Below, in pieces: positions 1 through 9,130 of a stretch of 64,000 nt of DNA; within the stretch, counting starts at the first letter, position 1; the number at the start of each line of letters is the position of its first letter. The notes beneath the pieces were generated by a model. That model made no database searches, was not told the DNA's origin, and saw only the letters and a list, made by a program, of their open reading frames with translations. The position numbers were made by a program, and so were the translations under genes. Origin of the DNA: Janthinobacterium agaricidamnosum NBRC 102515 = DSM 9628 (GTDB lineage Bacteria > Pseudomonadota > Gammaproteobacteria > Burkholderiales > Burkholderiaceae_D); the NCBI RefSeq assembly GCF_000723165.1, contig NZ_HG322949.1, positions 2,931,902 to 2,995,901 of the forward strand. The letters are read 5' to 3'.

Positions 1-1169
1 ATGTCGACCGCGCTGGCCACATCGGGCGCGCGGAAAAATACCCAGCCCAGCATCACGGCGCTCAAGGTCAGCCAAGCCGCGGCATAGCGCCACCAGCGCG
101 CGCGGCGCAGCGCGAGCTGCCCCGCCCACGCATCCCAGGCGTGGTGGATCACCAGATAAACCCCGTGCAAGCCGCCCCAGATGACGAAGGTCCAGCCGGC
201 GCCATGCCACAGGCCGCCCAGCAACATGGTCAGCATCAGATTGCGGTAGCGCAGCAGCCTGCCGTTGCGGCTGCCGCCCAGCGCGATATACAGATAATCG
301 CGCAAGAAACGCGACAAGGTCATATGCCAGCGGCGCCAGAATTCGCTGATATTGCCAGCCTTGTACGGTGAATTGAAATTCAGCGGCAATTTGACGCCGA
401 ACAGCCGCGACAGCCCGATCGCCATATCGGAATAACCGGAAAAATCGAAATACAGTTGAAAGGTATAAGCCAGCAAGCCGATCCACGCCTCGATCAGTTG
501 CGGATGCGCGCCGGCCGCGAATACCGGGATCGCCATCGGCGACAGGTTGTCGGCGATCAGCACTTTTTTGGCCAGCCCGACCACGAAGATCGACATGCCG
601 ACCGCAAAATTGGCGGCGCTGGGCCGGCAATTGGCGGGGTCGGCGAATTGCGGCATCATTTCCTTGTGATGCAGCACCGGTCCGGCGATCAAGTGCGGAA
701 AGTAACTGACGAACAAGACGTAATGGATAAAGCGGACCTCGCGCACTTCGCTGCGGTAACAATCGACGAGGAAAGCGATTTGCGTGAAGGTAAAAAAGGA
801 GATGCCGATCGGCAGCACGATCGTCCACCCGGCCCAGCCGGTGCCGGCCACGCTGTTGACACTGTCGACAAAAAAATTCGCGTATTTATAATAGGCCAGC
901 AACAGCAAATTGCCGCCCAGGGCCAGCACCAGCCAGCGTTTGCGGGCAAGCGATGAAGCGCTCGCCAGCATCCGGCCGCAGCCATAATTGATGCTGATCG
1001 AGGTAAGCAACAACGGCAGGTAGCGGGCATCCCAGTACGCATAGAAAAACAGCGAGGCCAGCGCCAGCCAGGCCACGGCCCGGCGCGGGTTGTAGCGGCC
1101 CAGCCAGAAATAGCCGGCCAGCACCAGCGGCAAGTAAAAAAACAGGAAGCCGAACGAATTAAACAACAT
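1..1169 (-). CDS. MBOAT family O-acyltransferase (AlgI-like), 3' end outside window
   Basis: Reading from an ATG at 1169, the product begins MLFNSFGF and runs off the window edge after about 389 residues. It is hydrophobic throughout, with many membrane segments. The family signature blocks are present: NISEFWRRWHMTLSRF, RDYLYIALGG, and the LGGLWHGAGWTF block with the invariant MBOAT histidine. AlgI-type enzymes move acyl (usually acetyl) groups across the inner membrane onto exported polysaccharide, so this one probably acetylates the exopolysaccharide made by the surrounding genes. Its start lies inside the upstream glycosyltransferase gene (11-nt overlap), so it is the distal gene of that minus-strand operon. 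The C-terminus cannot be assessed. Confidence 0.88.
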   Translation of the reverse strand, partial: MLFNSFGFLFFYLPLVLAGYFWLGRYNPRRAVAWLALASLFFYAYWDARYLPLLLTSISINYGCGRMLASASSLARKRWLVLALGGNLLLLAYYKYANFFVDSVNSVAGTGWAGWTIVLPIGISFFTFTQIAFLVDCYRSEVREVRFIHYVLFVSYFPHLIAGPVLHHKEMMPQFADPANCRPSAANFAVGMSIFVVGLAKKVLIADNLSPMAIPVFAAGAHPQLIEAWIGLLAYTFQLYFDFSGYSDMAIGLSRLFGVKLPLNFNSPYKAGNISEFWRRWHMTLSRFLRDYLYIALGGSRNGRLLRYRNLMLTMLLGGLWHGAGWTFVIWGGLHGVYLVIHHAWDAWAGQLALRRARWWRYAAAWLTLSAVMLGWVFFRAPDVASAVD

Positions 1170-2244
1170 GCAGCCGGCCCTCCCCGGCCTTGGCATGACG
1201 TTCCAGCAAATCGAAATAGGCGTCGGCAATTTGCGCAGCCACCCGTTCCCACGTGAAATGGGCCACCAGCGCGCGCACTTTTTCGCGTTCGGGCCTGGCT
1301 GCGACCAGCGCTTCGATGGCGTTGCGCTGCGCGACAGCATCGTCCCAATGCACTTTCTTCAGCGCAAAGGCCGCATCCGGCAAGTCCAGCGCGCTTTGCG
1401 CCGTCATCACCACCGGCGTGCCGGCCGCCAGCGCTTCCAGCACTGCCAGCGGAAACACTTCGCCATGGCTGGGCAAGGCCACCACCGCCGCCGCATGGAA
1501 GGCGCTGGCCAGCAAGGGGGCGGCATGTTCCAGCGCGCCCAGCCAGGTGACCAGCGGCAAGTGCAGCAAGTCTTGCAGATAAGCCAGGTCTTGCCGCTGC
1601 GGCGTGCCGATCATCACCAGCGGCAGCCCTGAGCCTTGCAAGGCCCGCGCCAGCCCGAGCTGGTTTTTATAGGGCGAAATCGCGCCGACCATCAGCACGA
1701 ACGGCCCGCCGATGCCGGTTTCGCGGCGGAACAGCTTGCTATCCGACGTAAAGAAATGCGGGTTAATGCCGTTCGGAAAAACCTGGATCTTGTCCGGCGC
1801 GACCTGGAAGCCATCGATGATCGCTTGCCGTTCGGCGTCGCCCAGCGCGATCACCAGGTCGGCCAGTTGCAGCGCACGCTTGCTTTGCGCATAGCTGGTT
1901 TGCACATTCCACTCGGTCAATCTGCCGGCCAGCCGGTCGGCCAGCCGCGCGCGCAAGCCGCTGCCCCGGTTCCAGCCTGGCGACAGCAGCGGCGACAAGA
2001 CCACCGGCAAACCCAGTTCGCTGGCCAGTTCGACGATGCGGTAATTGCCATTGATCGCAGAAAACACGTGGATCAAGTCGTAATCGTCCAGCCTCTCATG
2101 GTTGGCGTCGACCAGTTCGACTTGCAGCGGGCGCCCGGAACCGGCGCTGACACGGTTCAGCGCAGCAATCGTTTCACGCACCTGGATTTGCAGGCCGCCA
2201 TCGCGCTGGAACAGCATCGGGTACGACAATATGCCTGCACGCAT
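1159..2244 (-). CDS. Glycosyltransferase family 4/1 protein
   Basis: A 361-residue GT-B glycosyltransferase. The C-terminal half carries the usual acceptor/donor features: FVLMVGAISPYKNQLGLARA for the nucleotide-sugar domain, then PSHGEVFPLAVLEALAAGTP, the E-x7-E retaining GT4 motif. It starts at ATG 2244, nine bases after the flippase stop, with an AAGGG Shine-Dalgarno. It overlaps the MBOAT gene by 11 nt. The predicted role is adding one sugar to the lipid-linked exopolysaccharide repeat unit on the cytoplasmic face. The sugar cannot be predicted. Confidence 0.88.
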   Translation of the reverse strand: MRAGILSYPMLFQRDGGLQIQVRETIAALNRVSAGSGRPLQVELVDANHERLDDYDLIHVFSAINGNYRIVELASELGLPVVLSPLLSPGWNRGSGLRARLADRLAGRLTEWNVQTSYAQSKRALQLADLVIALGDAERQAIIDGFQVAPDKIQVFPNGINPHFFTSDSKLFRRETGIGGPFVLMVGAISPYKNQLGLARALQGSGLPLVMIGTPQRQDLAYLQDLLHLPLVTWLGALEHAAPLLASAFHAAAVVALPSHGEVFPLAVLEALAAGTPVVMTAQSALDLPDAAFALKKVHWDDAVAQRNAIEALVAARPEREKVRALVAHFTWERVAAQIADAYFDLLERHAKAGEGRLHVV

Positions 2245-2253
2245 GGGACGCCC

Positions 2254-3717
2254 TTATTTGACGACATGATGGGGATGCGGCAAACCGAACACTTTGCGCC
2301 GCACGATATCGAATTCCAACGCGATCTCATGTTTCAGCAACAACACCCCGGCCACCCAGCACAGCAGCGCACCAAGCGCCGCCACGGCCAGCGGCCACAG
2401 CCAGTCCCCGGCATGGGGCCGCATCAGCAGCAGCACCAGCAGCGGCGCCAATGCCGTCAGGCAGCACAAGGCCAGGCTCTTGCGCACCGCCAGCAGCATC
2501 GGCTGGAGTGTCATGCCGCTCAGCCTCGCCAGGCAGCGGTATGTCAGCCAGCTGCGCAACAGCGTTCCCAGCAGCACCGCCCAGGCCACCGCTTCCAGTC
2601 CGAACGGCGCGGCGATGACGATGCCGGCAATCCGCGGCGGCACTGCCTGGGCGTCGAGTTGGGCCTGGGCTTTTACGTGCCCGATAGCAACAAATAAATA
2701 CCGCGCCATGCTGAACATGCTATACAAGGCCGATGAGGCACACATGATGCGGATCAAGGGCACGGCGGCGTTCCATTGCGGTCCGTACAGCAGGTTGACC
2801 AGCGGCAAAGCCATCAAGCCGAGAAAGATAAAAAACGGCCAGGCCAGCGCCGTCAGGTAGCTGATGGTATGCAAATAGGCCAGGCGCACATCGCCGCCAT
2901 CGCGCGCGCGCGCCGCGAACAAGGGAAAAATCACCGGCGAAATCGCGCTGGTGATCGCCTGGTTAAACACATTCAACATGCCTTGCGCCTTGCCGAAGAT
3001 GCCGACGCTGGCGATATCGATCATCTTGCCGATCACCAGCTCCGGCGCCGCCACGCCGGCTTCATCGATCAGCCCGCCGCCAGTCGACAGCGCGCCGAAC
3101 GACATGATCTTGCCGATACCCCGATGATGTGGCAGCCACGGCAATTCCGGCGGCCGCAGCCACAGGCTGACCAGCAAGGCCGCGCCGGTGCCGGCCACGG
3201 CGGCCCAGACCAGGCTCAGATACCCGAAACCGAGCAGCGCCAGCAATAGCGCCACCAGCAAGCTCACCGCGCTATTGCTGGTATTGATGGCGTACATCGC
3301 CGAAAAACGCATCTGCCGCCGCAAATACGGCAAGGTGGTGGCGCTGAAGGGTATCAGGATGAAGTTCACGGATAAGCATTGCAGCACGCCTTGCAAGCGC
3401 GGCTCGCCATAAAAGCGCGCCACCAGCCCGCTGGCCAGGAGCACCAGCGCCGCCAGCAGCCACGCGACGATCATGCTGGTCGCCAGCGCGGCGCGGATCT
3501 TTGCGGTAGTCAATTCCTTTTCCTGGATCAGGTATTGACCGACGCCGAAGTCGCGCACCACTTGCGCCAGCCCGACCAGGACCGCGCCGACCGAATACAC
3601 GCCGATCTCGGCCGGCGTCAGCAAACGCGCCAGCACCATCGTCCCGGCCATGCCGAGCAATAACGCGGTATATTTCTCGCCGAACGAAAACAGCAAGGAC
3701 ATGCGCGTGCTATTCAC
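2254..3717 (-). CDS. Oligosaccharide flippase (Wzx/MATE-like)
   Basis: A 487-residue protein with about 12-14 hydrophobic helices. It opens with the block FGEKYTALLLGMAGTMVLAR, followed by LLTPAEIGVYSVG, typical of the polysaccharide biosynthesis/oligosaccharide flippase family (WzxC/TuaB type). It should flip the undecaprenyl-linked repeat unit to the periplasm for the polymerase/ligase encoded at 5930-7231. Its start codon overlaps the stop of the upstream GT2-GT4 fusion by 4 nt, indicating translational coupling. Confidence 0.87.
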   Translation of the reverse strand: MNSTRMSLLFSFGEKYTALLLGMAGTMVLARLLTPAEIGVYSVGAVLVGLAQVVRDFGVGQYLIQEKELTTAKIRAALATSMIVAWLLAALVLLASGLVARFYGEPRLQGVLQCLSVNFILIPFSATTLPYLRRQMRFSAMYAINTSNSAVSLLVALLLALLGFGYLSLVWAAVAGTGAALLVSLWLRPPELPWLPHHRGIGKIMSFGALSTGGGLIDEAGVAAPELVIGKMIDIASVGIFGKAQGMLNVFNQAITSAISPVIFPLFAARARDGGDVRLAYLHTISYLTALAWPFFIFLGLMALPLVNLLYGPQWNAAVPLIRIMCASSALYSMFSMARYLFVAIGHVKAQAQLDAQAVPPRIAGIVIAAPFGLEAVAWAVLLGTLLRSWLTYRCLARLSGMTLQPMLLAVRKSLALCCLTALAPLLVLLLMRPHAGDWLWPLAVAALGALLCWVAGVLLLKHEIALEFDIVRRKVFGLPHPHHVVK

Positions 3718-5813
3718 AGCAAGCCGCTGTAAAAATCCACTACCTGTTGTTTCAAGCGGATACTGGAATACAGGGTCTCCGCCTCGCTGCGGGCCGCCAG
3801 TCCCATGGCCAGCCGGCGCGGCGTATCGGCCAGCAAGGCGGCCAGCGCATCGAGGATCGCGTCGTCGTCATGCAGCGGCACCAGCAGCCCGCCCTGGCTA
3901 TGGCGCAAGATGTCGGCAGTACCCGGCACATCGGTGCCGAGCGCCGGCACGCCGCACGCCATCGCCTCGATGGTCGAAATGCCGAAGCCCTCATTGCGGC
4001 TCAGCAGCAAATGCAGATCGAAGGCCGGCATCAGCAATTCGACCTGCGCGCTGAAACCGGTGAATATCACCCGCTCGCCGACCTGCGCCGCTTGCGCCTG
4101 CAGACGCAGCATCGCTTCCAGCGGGCCGCTGCCGACCAGCACCAGGTACAAGCCTGGAAATCGGGCCAGCAAGGCGCAGAATAGTTTCAACAACACTTGC
4201 GGCCGTTTTTGCGCCGACAGCCGGGCCACCGAACCGAGCACCAGCGCATCCGGCGGGATATTCAGCAAGCGGCGGGCGTCGATGCGGCGTTGCGCCGAGA
4301 CGATGAAGCGTTCGGTATCGACACTGTTCGGTATCACCGTCAGCCGCGTCGCCGGCACGATGTATTCCTGGTACAGCGCCAGGAAATGGGCCATCGCCGA
4401 TTCCGACACCGCGTAAATTCCGCGCACCGAACGGAATGCCTGGCGCAGCAAGGGCCGGTGCCAGGCGCTGATTTCCTGTGGCGGGAACGCATTATGCACG
4501 CTGATGACGCTCGGCAAACGGCAATGCGAGGCCAGCCACAAGGCCGACGCGCCATAATGGCTCCAGCAAAACGCCACATGCACCAGGTCGCTGCGCTGGC
4601 GCCGCAGCGTCCAGGCCGTACCCAGCCGCGCGCGCCACAGGTTCAGGCGGCGCCACTCCCATTGTTCGAAAAATAGCGGCGGCTCGAACACCAGCACCGG
4701 CAGCCGCTCCTTGCGCAAGGTAGCGGCCCAGTCATCGAACCCGGGAAAGCGCCGCAGCGCCAGCGTGCTGTCGTATCCGGCGCCGGCCAGCCAGCGCGCC
4801 TCTTGCGCCATGCGCAATTCCATGCCGCCCAACTCGCCGGAATAACTGGTGATCAGCACTTTCGGCCGGATACCGGATGTGCCGGACCACGCTTCATGGA
4901 AATACCCGCGCAAATACGCCAGTTCCCAGCGCCGCAAGAACCGCTGGCCGGCATCGCCTGTCAGCGATGCGCGCAGCAAACCCAGGCATTCCAGCAAGAA
5001 ACGCCGCCACATCCAGCGCGGCACCCTGGCGATCATGGGCAGCTTGTGTGCCGGATTGAATTTTTCCTGGCGAAACTTGCCGCGTCCAAACTGATACGCG
5101 CGCCGCAACACATACGCGGCGGCGACCTGGCGCGGCCGGATATGATGGGCGACCACGGCGTCAGGGCAAAACCATGACAGATAACCGGCGTCAAACAGCG
5201 CCCGCGTCATCAGCGTTTCGCTGCCCATCGCATAATTGCCGCGAGCGGCATGCGGACCGATGCTGTCGTCGAAGCGCCAGCCGGACTCGAACACCTGGCG
5301 CCGGATCGCCATATTGGCGCCCCACACCAAACCGGGAAATACCGGGCCTGACGGCAAAGCCGGGTCGGTGATGCCGTAAGTCAGCCCGAGCGGGGCCAGT
5401 TGCAGCAGCCATGCGGGCGGCGTTTCGCTCCAGTCGGCGACGATGGCGCCGCCGAATACCGTGTAGCCGGGCTGGGCCTTGGCGCACTCGGCCAGCCGCA
5501 GCAGCCAGTCGGGCGCCGGCGCCGCGTCGTCATCGGAAAACACGAAGACATCATCGCCGGCGCCGGGTTCTTGCAAGCTGAACGCCAGCGCACTGTTCAA
5601 CGCGGCGTTCTTGCCGCGCCGGCCCTCGTATAAATACGTGATCGGCAGGCTGGACTGGAATTGGTCGATCACGGCGCATGTGCGGTCGCTGCTGCCATTG
5701 TCGGCGATCAGCAATTTCCAGCCGCCGGGCGGTGCGATCAAGCCTTGATAGGCTTGCAATACTTTCGGCAAGGTCGCAGCGCCATTGTAGGTCGCCATGA
5801 GAACGGTCAACAA
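3714..5813 (-). CDS. Bifunctional glycosyltransferase, GT2-GT4 fusion
   Basis: A 699-residue two-domain enzyme. Residues about 1-250 are a GT-A family 2 domain (VLMATYNGAATLPKVLQ at the N-terminus, FVFSDDDAAPAPDW as the metal-binding DxD region). Residues about 315-699 are a GT-B family 4 domain (ELGGMELRMAQEARWLA, LGSVARLSAQKRPQVLL, SRNEGFGISTIEAMACGVP). The fusion probably performs two consecutive sugar transfers during repeat-unit assembly. It is the first gene of the four-gene minus-strand operon that runs through the flippase, GT4 and MBOAT genes. It is divergent from the O-ligase gene across a 116-bp gap. Confidence 0.88.
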   Translation of the reverse strand: MLTVLMATYNGAATLPKVLQAYQGLIAPPGGWKLLIADNGSSDRTCAVIDQFQSSLPITYLYEGRRGKNAALNSALAFSLQEPGAGDDVFVFSDDDAAPAPDWLLRLAECAKAQPGYTVFGGAIVADWSETPPAWLLQLAPLGLTYGITDPALPSGPVFPGLVWGANMAIRRQVFESGWRFDDSIGPHAARGNYAMGSETLMTRALFDAGYLSWFCPDAVVAHHIRPRQVAAAYVLRRAYQFGRGKFRQEKFNPAHKLPMIARVPRWMWRRFLLECLGLLRASLTGDAGQRFLRRWELAYLRGYFHEAWSGTSGIRPKVLITSYSGELGGMELRMAQEARWLAGAGYDSTLALRRFPGFDDWAATLRKERLPVLVFEPPLFFEQWEWRRLNLWRARLGTAWTLRRQRSDLVHVAFCWSHYGASALWLASHCRLPSVISVHNAFPPQEISAWHRPLLRQAFRSVRGIYAVSESAMAHFLALYQEYIVPATRLTVIPNSVDTERFIVSAQRRIDARRLLNIPPDALVLGSVARLSAQKRPQVLLKLFCALLARFPGLYLVLVGSGPLEAMLRLQAQAAQVGERVIFTGFSAQVELLMPAFDLHLLLSRNEGFGISTIEAMACGVPALGTDVPGTADILRHSQGGLLVPLHDDDAILDALAALLADTPRRLAMGLAARSEAETLYSSIRLKQQVVDFYSGLL

Positions 5814-5929
5814 GGGCGTCTCTCCTGTGTCTTACTATTACAAGGCCATCACAAAACAGTGTACTGATCGCTGTTAAGGTCCGGTTGACAGGGATCAAGA
5901 CCGGTTCGCCACCCTTCCTCTGCCCAGCC
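5814..5929. promoter_or_regulatory. Divergent promoter region of two exopolysaccharide operons
   Basis: This is the 116-bp gap between the GT2-GT4 operon (minus) and the O-ligase/deacetylase pair (plus). A TTGACA-like -35 occurs near 5885-5890 on the plus strand, and an imperfect inverted repeat AACAG-N11-CTGTT lies at 5855-5875. No -10 is clear enough to call, so promoter positions are inferred. Confidence 0.35.
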
Positions 5930-7231
5930 ATGCGCGACCTGCTGATTACCCTGGTGATATTCGGCTCCCTGCCCTTCATCTTGAAGGCGCCGGCGCTGGG
6001 CGGCCTGATGTGGGTCTGGGTCAGCGTGATGAATCCGCATACCCAGGGCTGGGGTTTCGCTACCCACTTGCCGTTCGCCTTCATCATCGCCATCGTCACC
6101 ATGTTCAGCCTGCTGATTTCGCGCTTGCCGAAAAGCTTGCCGCTGACGCCGATCAGCGTGACGCTGCTGCTGTTCGTGCTGTGGATGAACGTGACCACCC
6201 CGTTCGCGCTGGTGCAGTCGGCGTCGTGGGTGCAATGGAACAAGGTCATGAAAATCATGCTGATGACGTTTGTCACCATGATGGTGATCCGCAACAAGCA
6301 AGACGTGCAGCGCCTGATCTGGGTACTGGTGGTTTCGATCGGTTATTACGGCGTCAAGGGCGGACTCTTCACGATACGCAGCGGCGGCACCGAGCGGGTC
6401 TGGGGACCGGAAGATACCTTTATCGGCGATAACAATGCGCTGGCGCTGGCGCTGATCATCACGATTCCGCTGATGCATTACCTGCAGCAAATCACGGATA
6501 AAAAATGGCTGCGCCGTGGCTTGACCGGCATGATGCTGCTGTCCGGCCTGGCCGCGCTGGGTTCGTATTCGCGCGGCGGCTTGCTGGCGATCGCCGCCAT
6601 GTGCTTATTTATGTGGATCAAGAGCGGGCGCAAGCTGGCGCTGGGTGCCTTGTTGACCATGTGTATCCCCGTGTTCCTGCTGTTCATGCCGGCGCAATGG
6701 GCCGAGCGCATGGATACCATCAGTAATTACGAGGCCGACGAATCGGCGCAAGGCCGGCTGAACGCGTGGCGCATGGCCTACAACCTGGCCCGGGACCGCT
6801 TCCTCGGCGGCGGTTTCGACGTCTCCGACCCGCTGGTATTCTTGCGCTATGCGCCGAATCCGCTCGATGTCCATGCGGCGCACAGCATTTATTTTCAGGC
6901 CTTGGGCGAACACGGCTTTGTCGGCCTGATCCTCTACCTGGTGCTGGGCTTGCTGACCTGGCGCTCGGCCGCGTGGATCGTGCGCAATACGCGCGGCCGG
7001 GCCGAACTGGCGTGGGCGTTCGGACTGGCGCTGATGATACAGGCCAGCATGATCGGCTTCGCCGTCGGCGGCGCCTTCCTGAGCCTGCTGTATTTCGACA
7101 TGCCGTATTATCTGATGGCGGCCGTCATCGCGACCCGCATCCTGGTGACGCAAGCACTGCTTGGCGCGGCGCCTGTGCCGCAAGCCAAAACCCGATTGGG
7201 CCGGCCCGTCGCCACGGCCGCCAAACCATGA
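5930..7231 (+). CDS. O-glycosylation ligase / Wzy-like protein, exosortase A-associated
   Basis: A 433-residue polytopic membrane protein with about ten to twelve helices and a periplasmic loop ending in the Wzy/WaaL-like stretch around VHAAHSIYFQALGEHGFVG. The start MRDLLITLVIFGSLPF and the GGTERVWGPEDTFIGDNNA block match the exosortase A system-associated putative O-glycosylation ligase family (TIGR03097). The ATG at 5930 is preferred over an in-frame upstream start at 5885 because family members begin with MRDLL. The likely job is polymerising or ligating the polysaccharide repeat in the periplasm. Its TGA overlaps the deacetylase start by 4 nt. Confidence 0.88.
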   Translation: MRDLLITLVIFGSLPFILKAPALGGLMWVWVSVMNPHTQGWGFATHLPFAFIIAIVTMFSLLISRLPKSLPLTPISVTLLLFVLWMNVTTPFALVQSASWVQWNKVMKIMLMTFVTMMVIRNKQDVQRLIWVLVVSIGYYGVKGGLFTIRSGGTERVWGPEDTFIGDNNALALALIITIPLMHYLQQITDKKWLRRGLTGMMLLSGLAALGSYSRGGLLAIAAMCLFMWIKSGRKLALGALLTMCIPVFLLFMPAQWAERMDTISNYEADESAQGRLNAWRMAYNLARDRFLGGGFDVSDPLVFLRYAPNPLDVHAAHSIYFQALGEHGFVGLILYLVLGLLTWRSAAWIVRNTRGRAELAWAFGLALMIQASMIGFAVGGAFLSLLYFDMPYYLMAAVIATRILVTQALLGAAPVPQAKTRLGRPVATAAKP

Positions 7232-8169
7232 TTCCGGCCTGGCCATGGCGCACGCCATGCCTGTCGATCCTGATTTACCATCGGGTGGCCGCCAGCCCGC
7301 AAGCGCTGTTTCCCGGCGCAATGCATGCCAGGCTGTTCGAACGCCAGCTATCCGTGCTGAAACGGTTTTTCACCGTCTTGCCGCTGGAGCTCGCCGTGTG
7401 CCGGCTGCAAGACGGCAGCTTGCCGCAACGCGCGGCCTGCATTACCTTCGACGATGGCTATGCCGACAATGCCTCAGTGGCGCTGCCCTTGCTGCAAAAA
7501 TACGGCTTGCCCGCCTGTTTCTTCATCAGCACAGGCTATCTGGATGGCGGCCGCATGTGGAACGACGACATCATCGAAGCGGTGCGCGATGCGCCGGACG
7601 CCTGCCTCGACCTGTCTGCACTGGGACTGGCAGTGTTGCCGATCGCCACGCTGGCCGAACGGCGCAGCGCCATCGCCACCATCATTGCCAAGCTGAAATA
7701 CCTGCCCTTCAGCCGGCGCCAGGCGATCGCCGCGCAATTACATGCACAAAGCAGCCATCCGGCGGCGCCGCCGCTGATGATGAGCAGCGCACAAGTACGC
7801 ACGCTGCAGCAGGCCGGCATGAGCATCGGCGCGCATACCGTCAGCCATCCTATCCTGTCCAGCTTGTCCGAACCCGCCGCCCGGGCCGAGATCGCCAACG
7901 GCAAGCGCCAATTGGAAGAATGCATTCAAGCGCCGGTGACGCTGTTTGCCTATCCGAACGGCAAGCTGCAACAGGATTACGGCCCGCTGCATGCGCAGAT
8001 CGTCAAAAGCCTGGGTTTTACGGCGGCCGCGAGCACCGACCCGGGCGCGGCGCGGCACGGCGACGACTTGTTTCACTTGCCGCGATATACACCGTGGCGT
8101 CCTGGCGCGCTGGGATTTCTACTGCAACTGCAACAAAACCGTTATCGCCACGCGCCCTGTGCGCCATAA
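7228..8169 (+). CDS. Polysaccharide deacetylase (carbohydrate esterase 4), EPS-associated
   Basis: A 313-residue NodB-fold enzyme. The metal/catalytic motif ITFDDGYADN holds Asp75 and Asp76, and the zinc-binding histidine pair appears as HTVSHP. The active-site block LFAYPNGK follows, as in deacetylases acting on extracellular polysaccharides. It starts at ATG 7228, overlapping the O-ligase stop by 4 nt. No clear signal peptide is visible, which fits the cytoplasmic or membrane-associated exosortase-cluster deacetylases. It probably removes N-acetyl groups from the exopolysaccharide or its precursor. Confidence 0.87.
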   Translation: MIPAWPWRTPCLSILIYHRVAASPQALFPGAMHARLFERQLSVLKRFFTVLPLELAVCRLQDGSLPQRAACITFDDGYADNASVALPLLQKYGLPACFFISTGYLDGGRMWNDDIIEAVRDAPDACLDLSALGLAVLPIATLAERRSAIATIIAKLKYLPFSRRQAIAAQLHAQSSHPAAPPLMMSSAQVRTLQQAGMSIGAHTVSHPILSSLSEPAARAEIANGKRQLEECIQAPVTLFAYPNGKLQQDYGPLHAQIVKSLGFTAAASTDPGAARHGDDLFHLPRYTPWRPGALGFLLQLQQNRYRHAPCAP

Positions 8170-8203
8170 AAAAAATGCGGCCGGAACCAGGCCCGGCCGC
8201 ACA
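8168..8203 (-). terminator. Intrinsic terminator of the SDR gene
   Basis: On the minus strand a 9-bp GC-rich stem (TGCGGCCGG paired with CCGGCCGCA, 8193-8201 with 8176-8184) and an 8-nt loop are followed by eight T residues (8175-8168). This is a textbook rho-independent terminator about 120 bp after the SDR stop codon. It sits immediately after the deacetylase stop on the other strand and could help end that transcript as a hairpin without a U-tract. Confidence 0.8.
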
Positions 8204-8323
8204 AAACCTGCCGCCGCCACGCTTGGAGCGGACTTTGCAGGAAGGGTCGCTAATACACCGAGGAGCTACCCGTCACACCTTGCATATCGTTTACACACTC
8301 ATCACAAGAACAGGCGGCGCGGA

Positions 8324-8995
8324 TCAGCCGAAAGTGTGTTCCCAGGTCCAGTCATTCCTGGCTTGCGCATGCAGATCCCAGAACAGCTCGGCGATCTGGC
8401 GCGGCGCGTCGGACGCCGTATCCACCACTTGGCAAACGGTCACCGTGCCGATATGGATATTGTCTTTTTTCAGCGGCTGGAACAGCGCTTGCGCCGCGGT
8501 TCGCAAGCCGGCCTTGCCAATGCTCAGCGTCAGGAAATCGGCCGACGGATGCAGGGCCAGGCCGCCGCCGGTCAGCAAGATGGTGCCGCCGCCCTGCTGC
8601 CGCATGGCCGGCAAGGCCGTCTTGATCGCGACCAGCGCGCTGGACAAGTTGATTTGTAGGTCAGACGACAATTCGCCGGAAGATTGCTGGTCGATAGGCA
8701 TCGCTTGCAATCCGCCCAGTGGATCGTAGTGCAACACTCCGGCGTTGTAATGCAGCACCAGCTCGCCATGAATCGCGGCGCGGCCGACCAGTTCCAGGAT
8801 TTGCGCCGGTTTGCTGGCGTCGGCTTGCATCAGCGTGACATGGGCGCCGCCCTGGCCGAGCACTTCGGCCAGCTTGCGCAAGCTTTCCAGTTTGCGCGAA
8901 GAAAGAATGATGTTGTAGCCTTCTTTGGCAAAGCGCAAGGCCGTCGCCAGGCCGATGCCCGGGCCGCAGCCGATACTCAGGAAAGTCTTGGGCAT
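8324..8995 (-). CDS. SDR family oxidoreductase, atypical active site
   Basis: A 223-residue Rossmann-fold protein. The nucleotide-binding motif GCGPGIG sits near the N-terminus and the structural NAG motif is in HYNAGVLHYD. The usual YxxxK catalytic pair appears as LSIGK, so the catalytic tyrosine is replaced by leucine while the lysine is kept. The enzyme may be a divergent reductase or a non-catalytic binder. It is divergent from a LysR gene, which probably regulates it. Both interrupt the exopolysaccharide cluster and look unrelated to it. Confidence 0.82.
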   Translation of the reverse strand: MPKTFLSIGCGPGIGLATALRFAKEGYNIILSSRKLESLRKLAEVLGQGGAHVTLMQADASKPAQILELVGRAAIHGELVLHYNAGVLHYDPLGGLQAMPIDQQSSGELSSDLQINLSSALVAIKTALPAMRQQGGGTILLTGGGLALHPSADFLTLSIGKAGLRTAAQALFQPLKKDNIHIGTVTVCQVVDTASDAPRQIAELFWDLHAQARNDWTWEHTFG

Positions 8996-9130
8996 GTATT
9001 GATCCTAAAAAATAAATGGACGCCGTGATGCGCTGTCATGGGTACAATGTAAAGCATGGCAACAATGAAGAGAATCGCCGCATTCATTCATACAGTATCA
9101 ACAAATTATTCATAATCAGTGCAGACAAAA
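8996..9130. promoter_or_regulatory. Divergent SDR/LysR promoter region
   Basis: This 135-bp AT-richer gap separates divergent SDR and LysR genes, the standard arrangement in which a LysR-type regulator binds between itself and its target. No exact T-N11-A palindrome could be assigned with confidence. Confidence 0.4.

Noticed and set aside
689..1348. 219-residue minus-strand frame over the MBOAT gene
   Set aside because: It is an off-frame translation; the MBOAT frame from 1169 has all family motifs.
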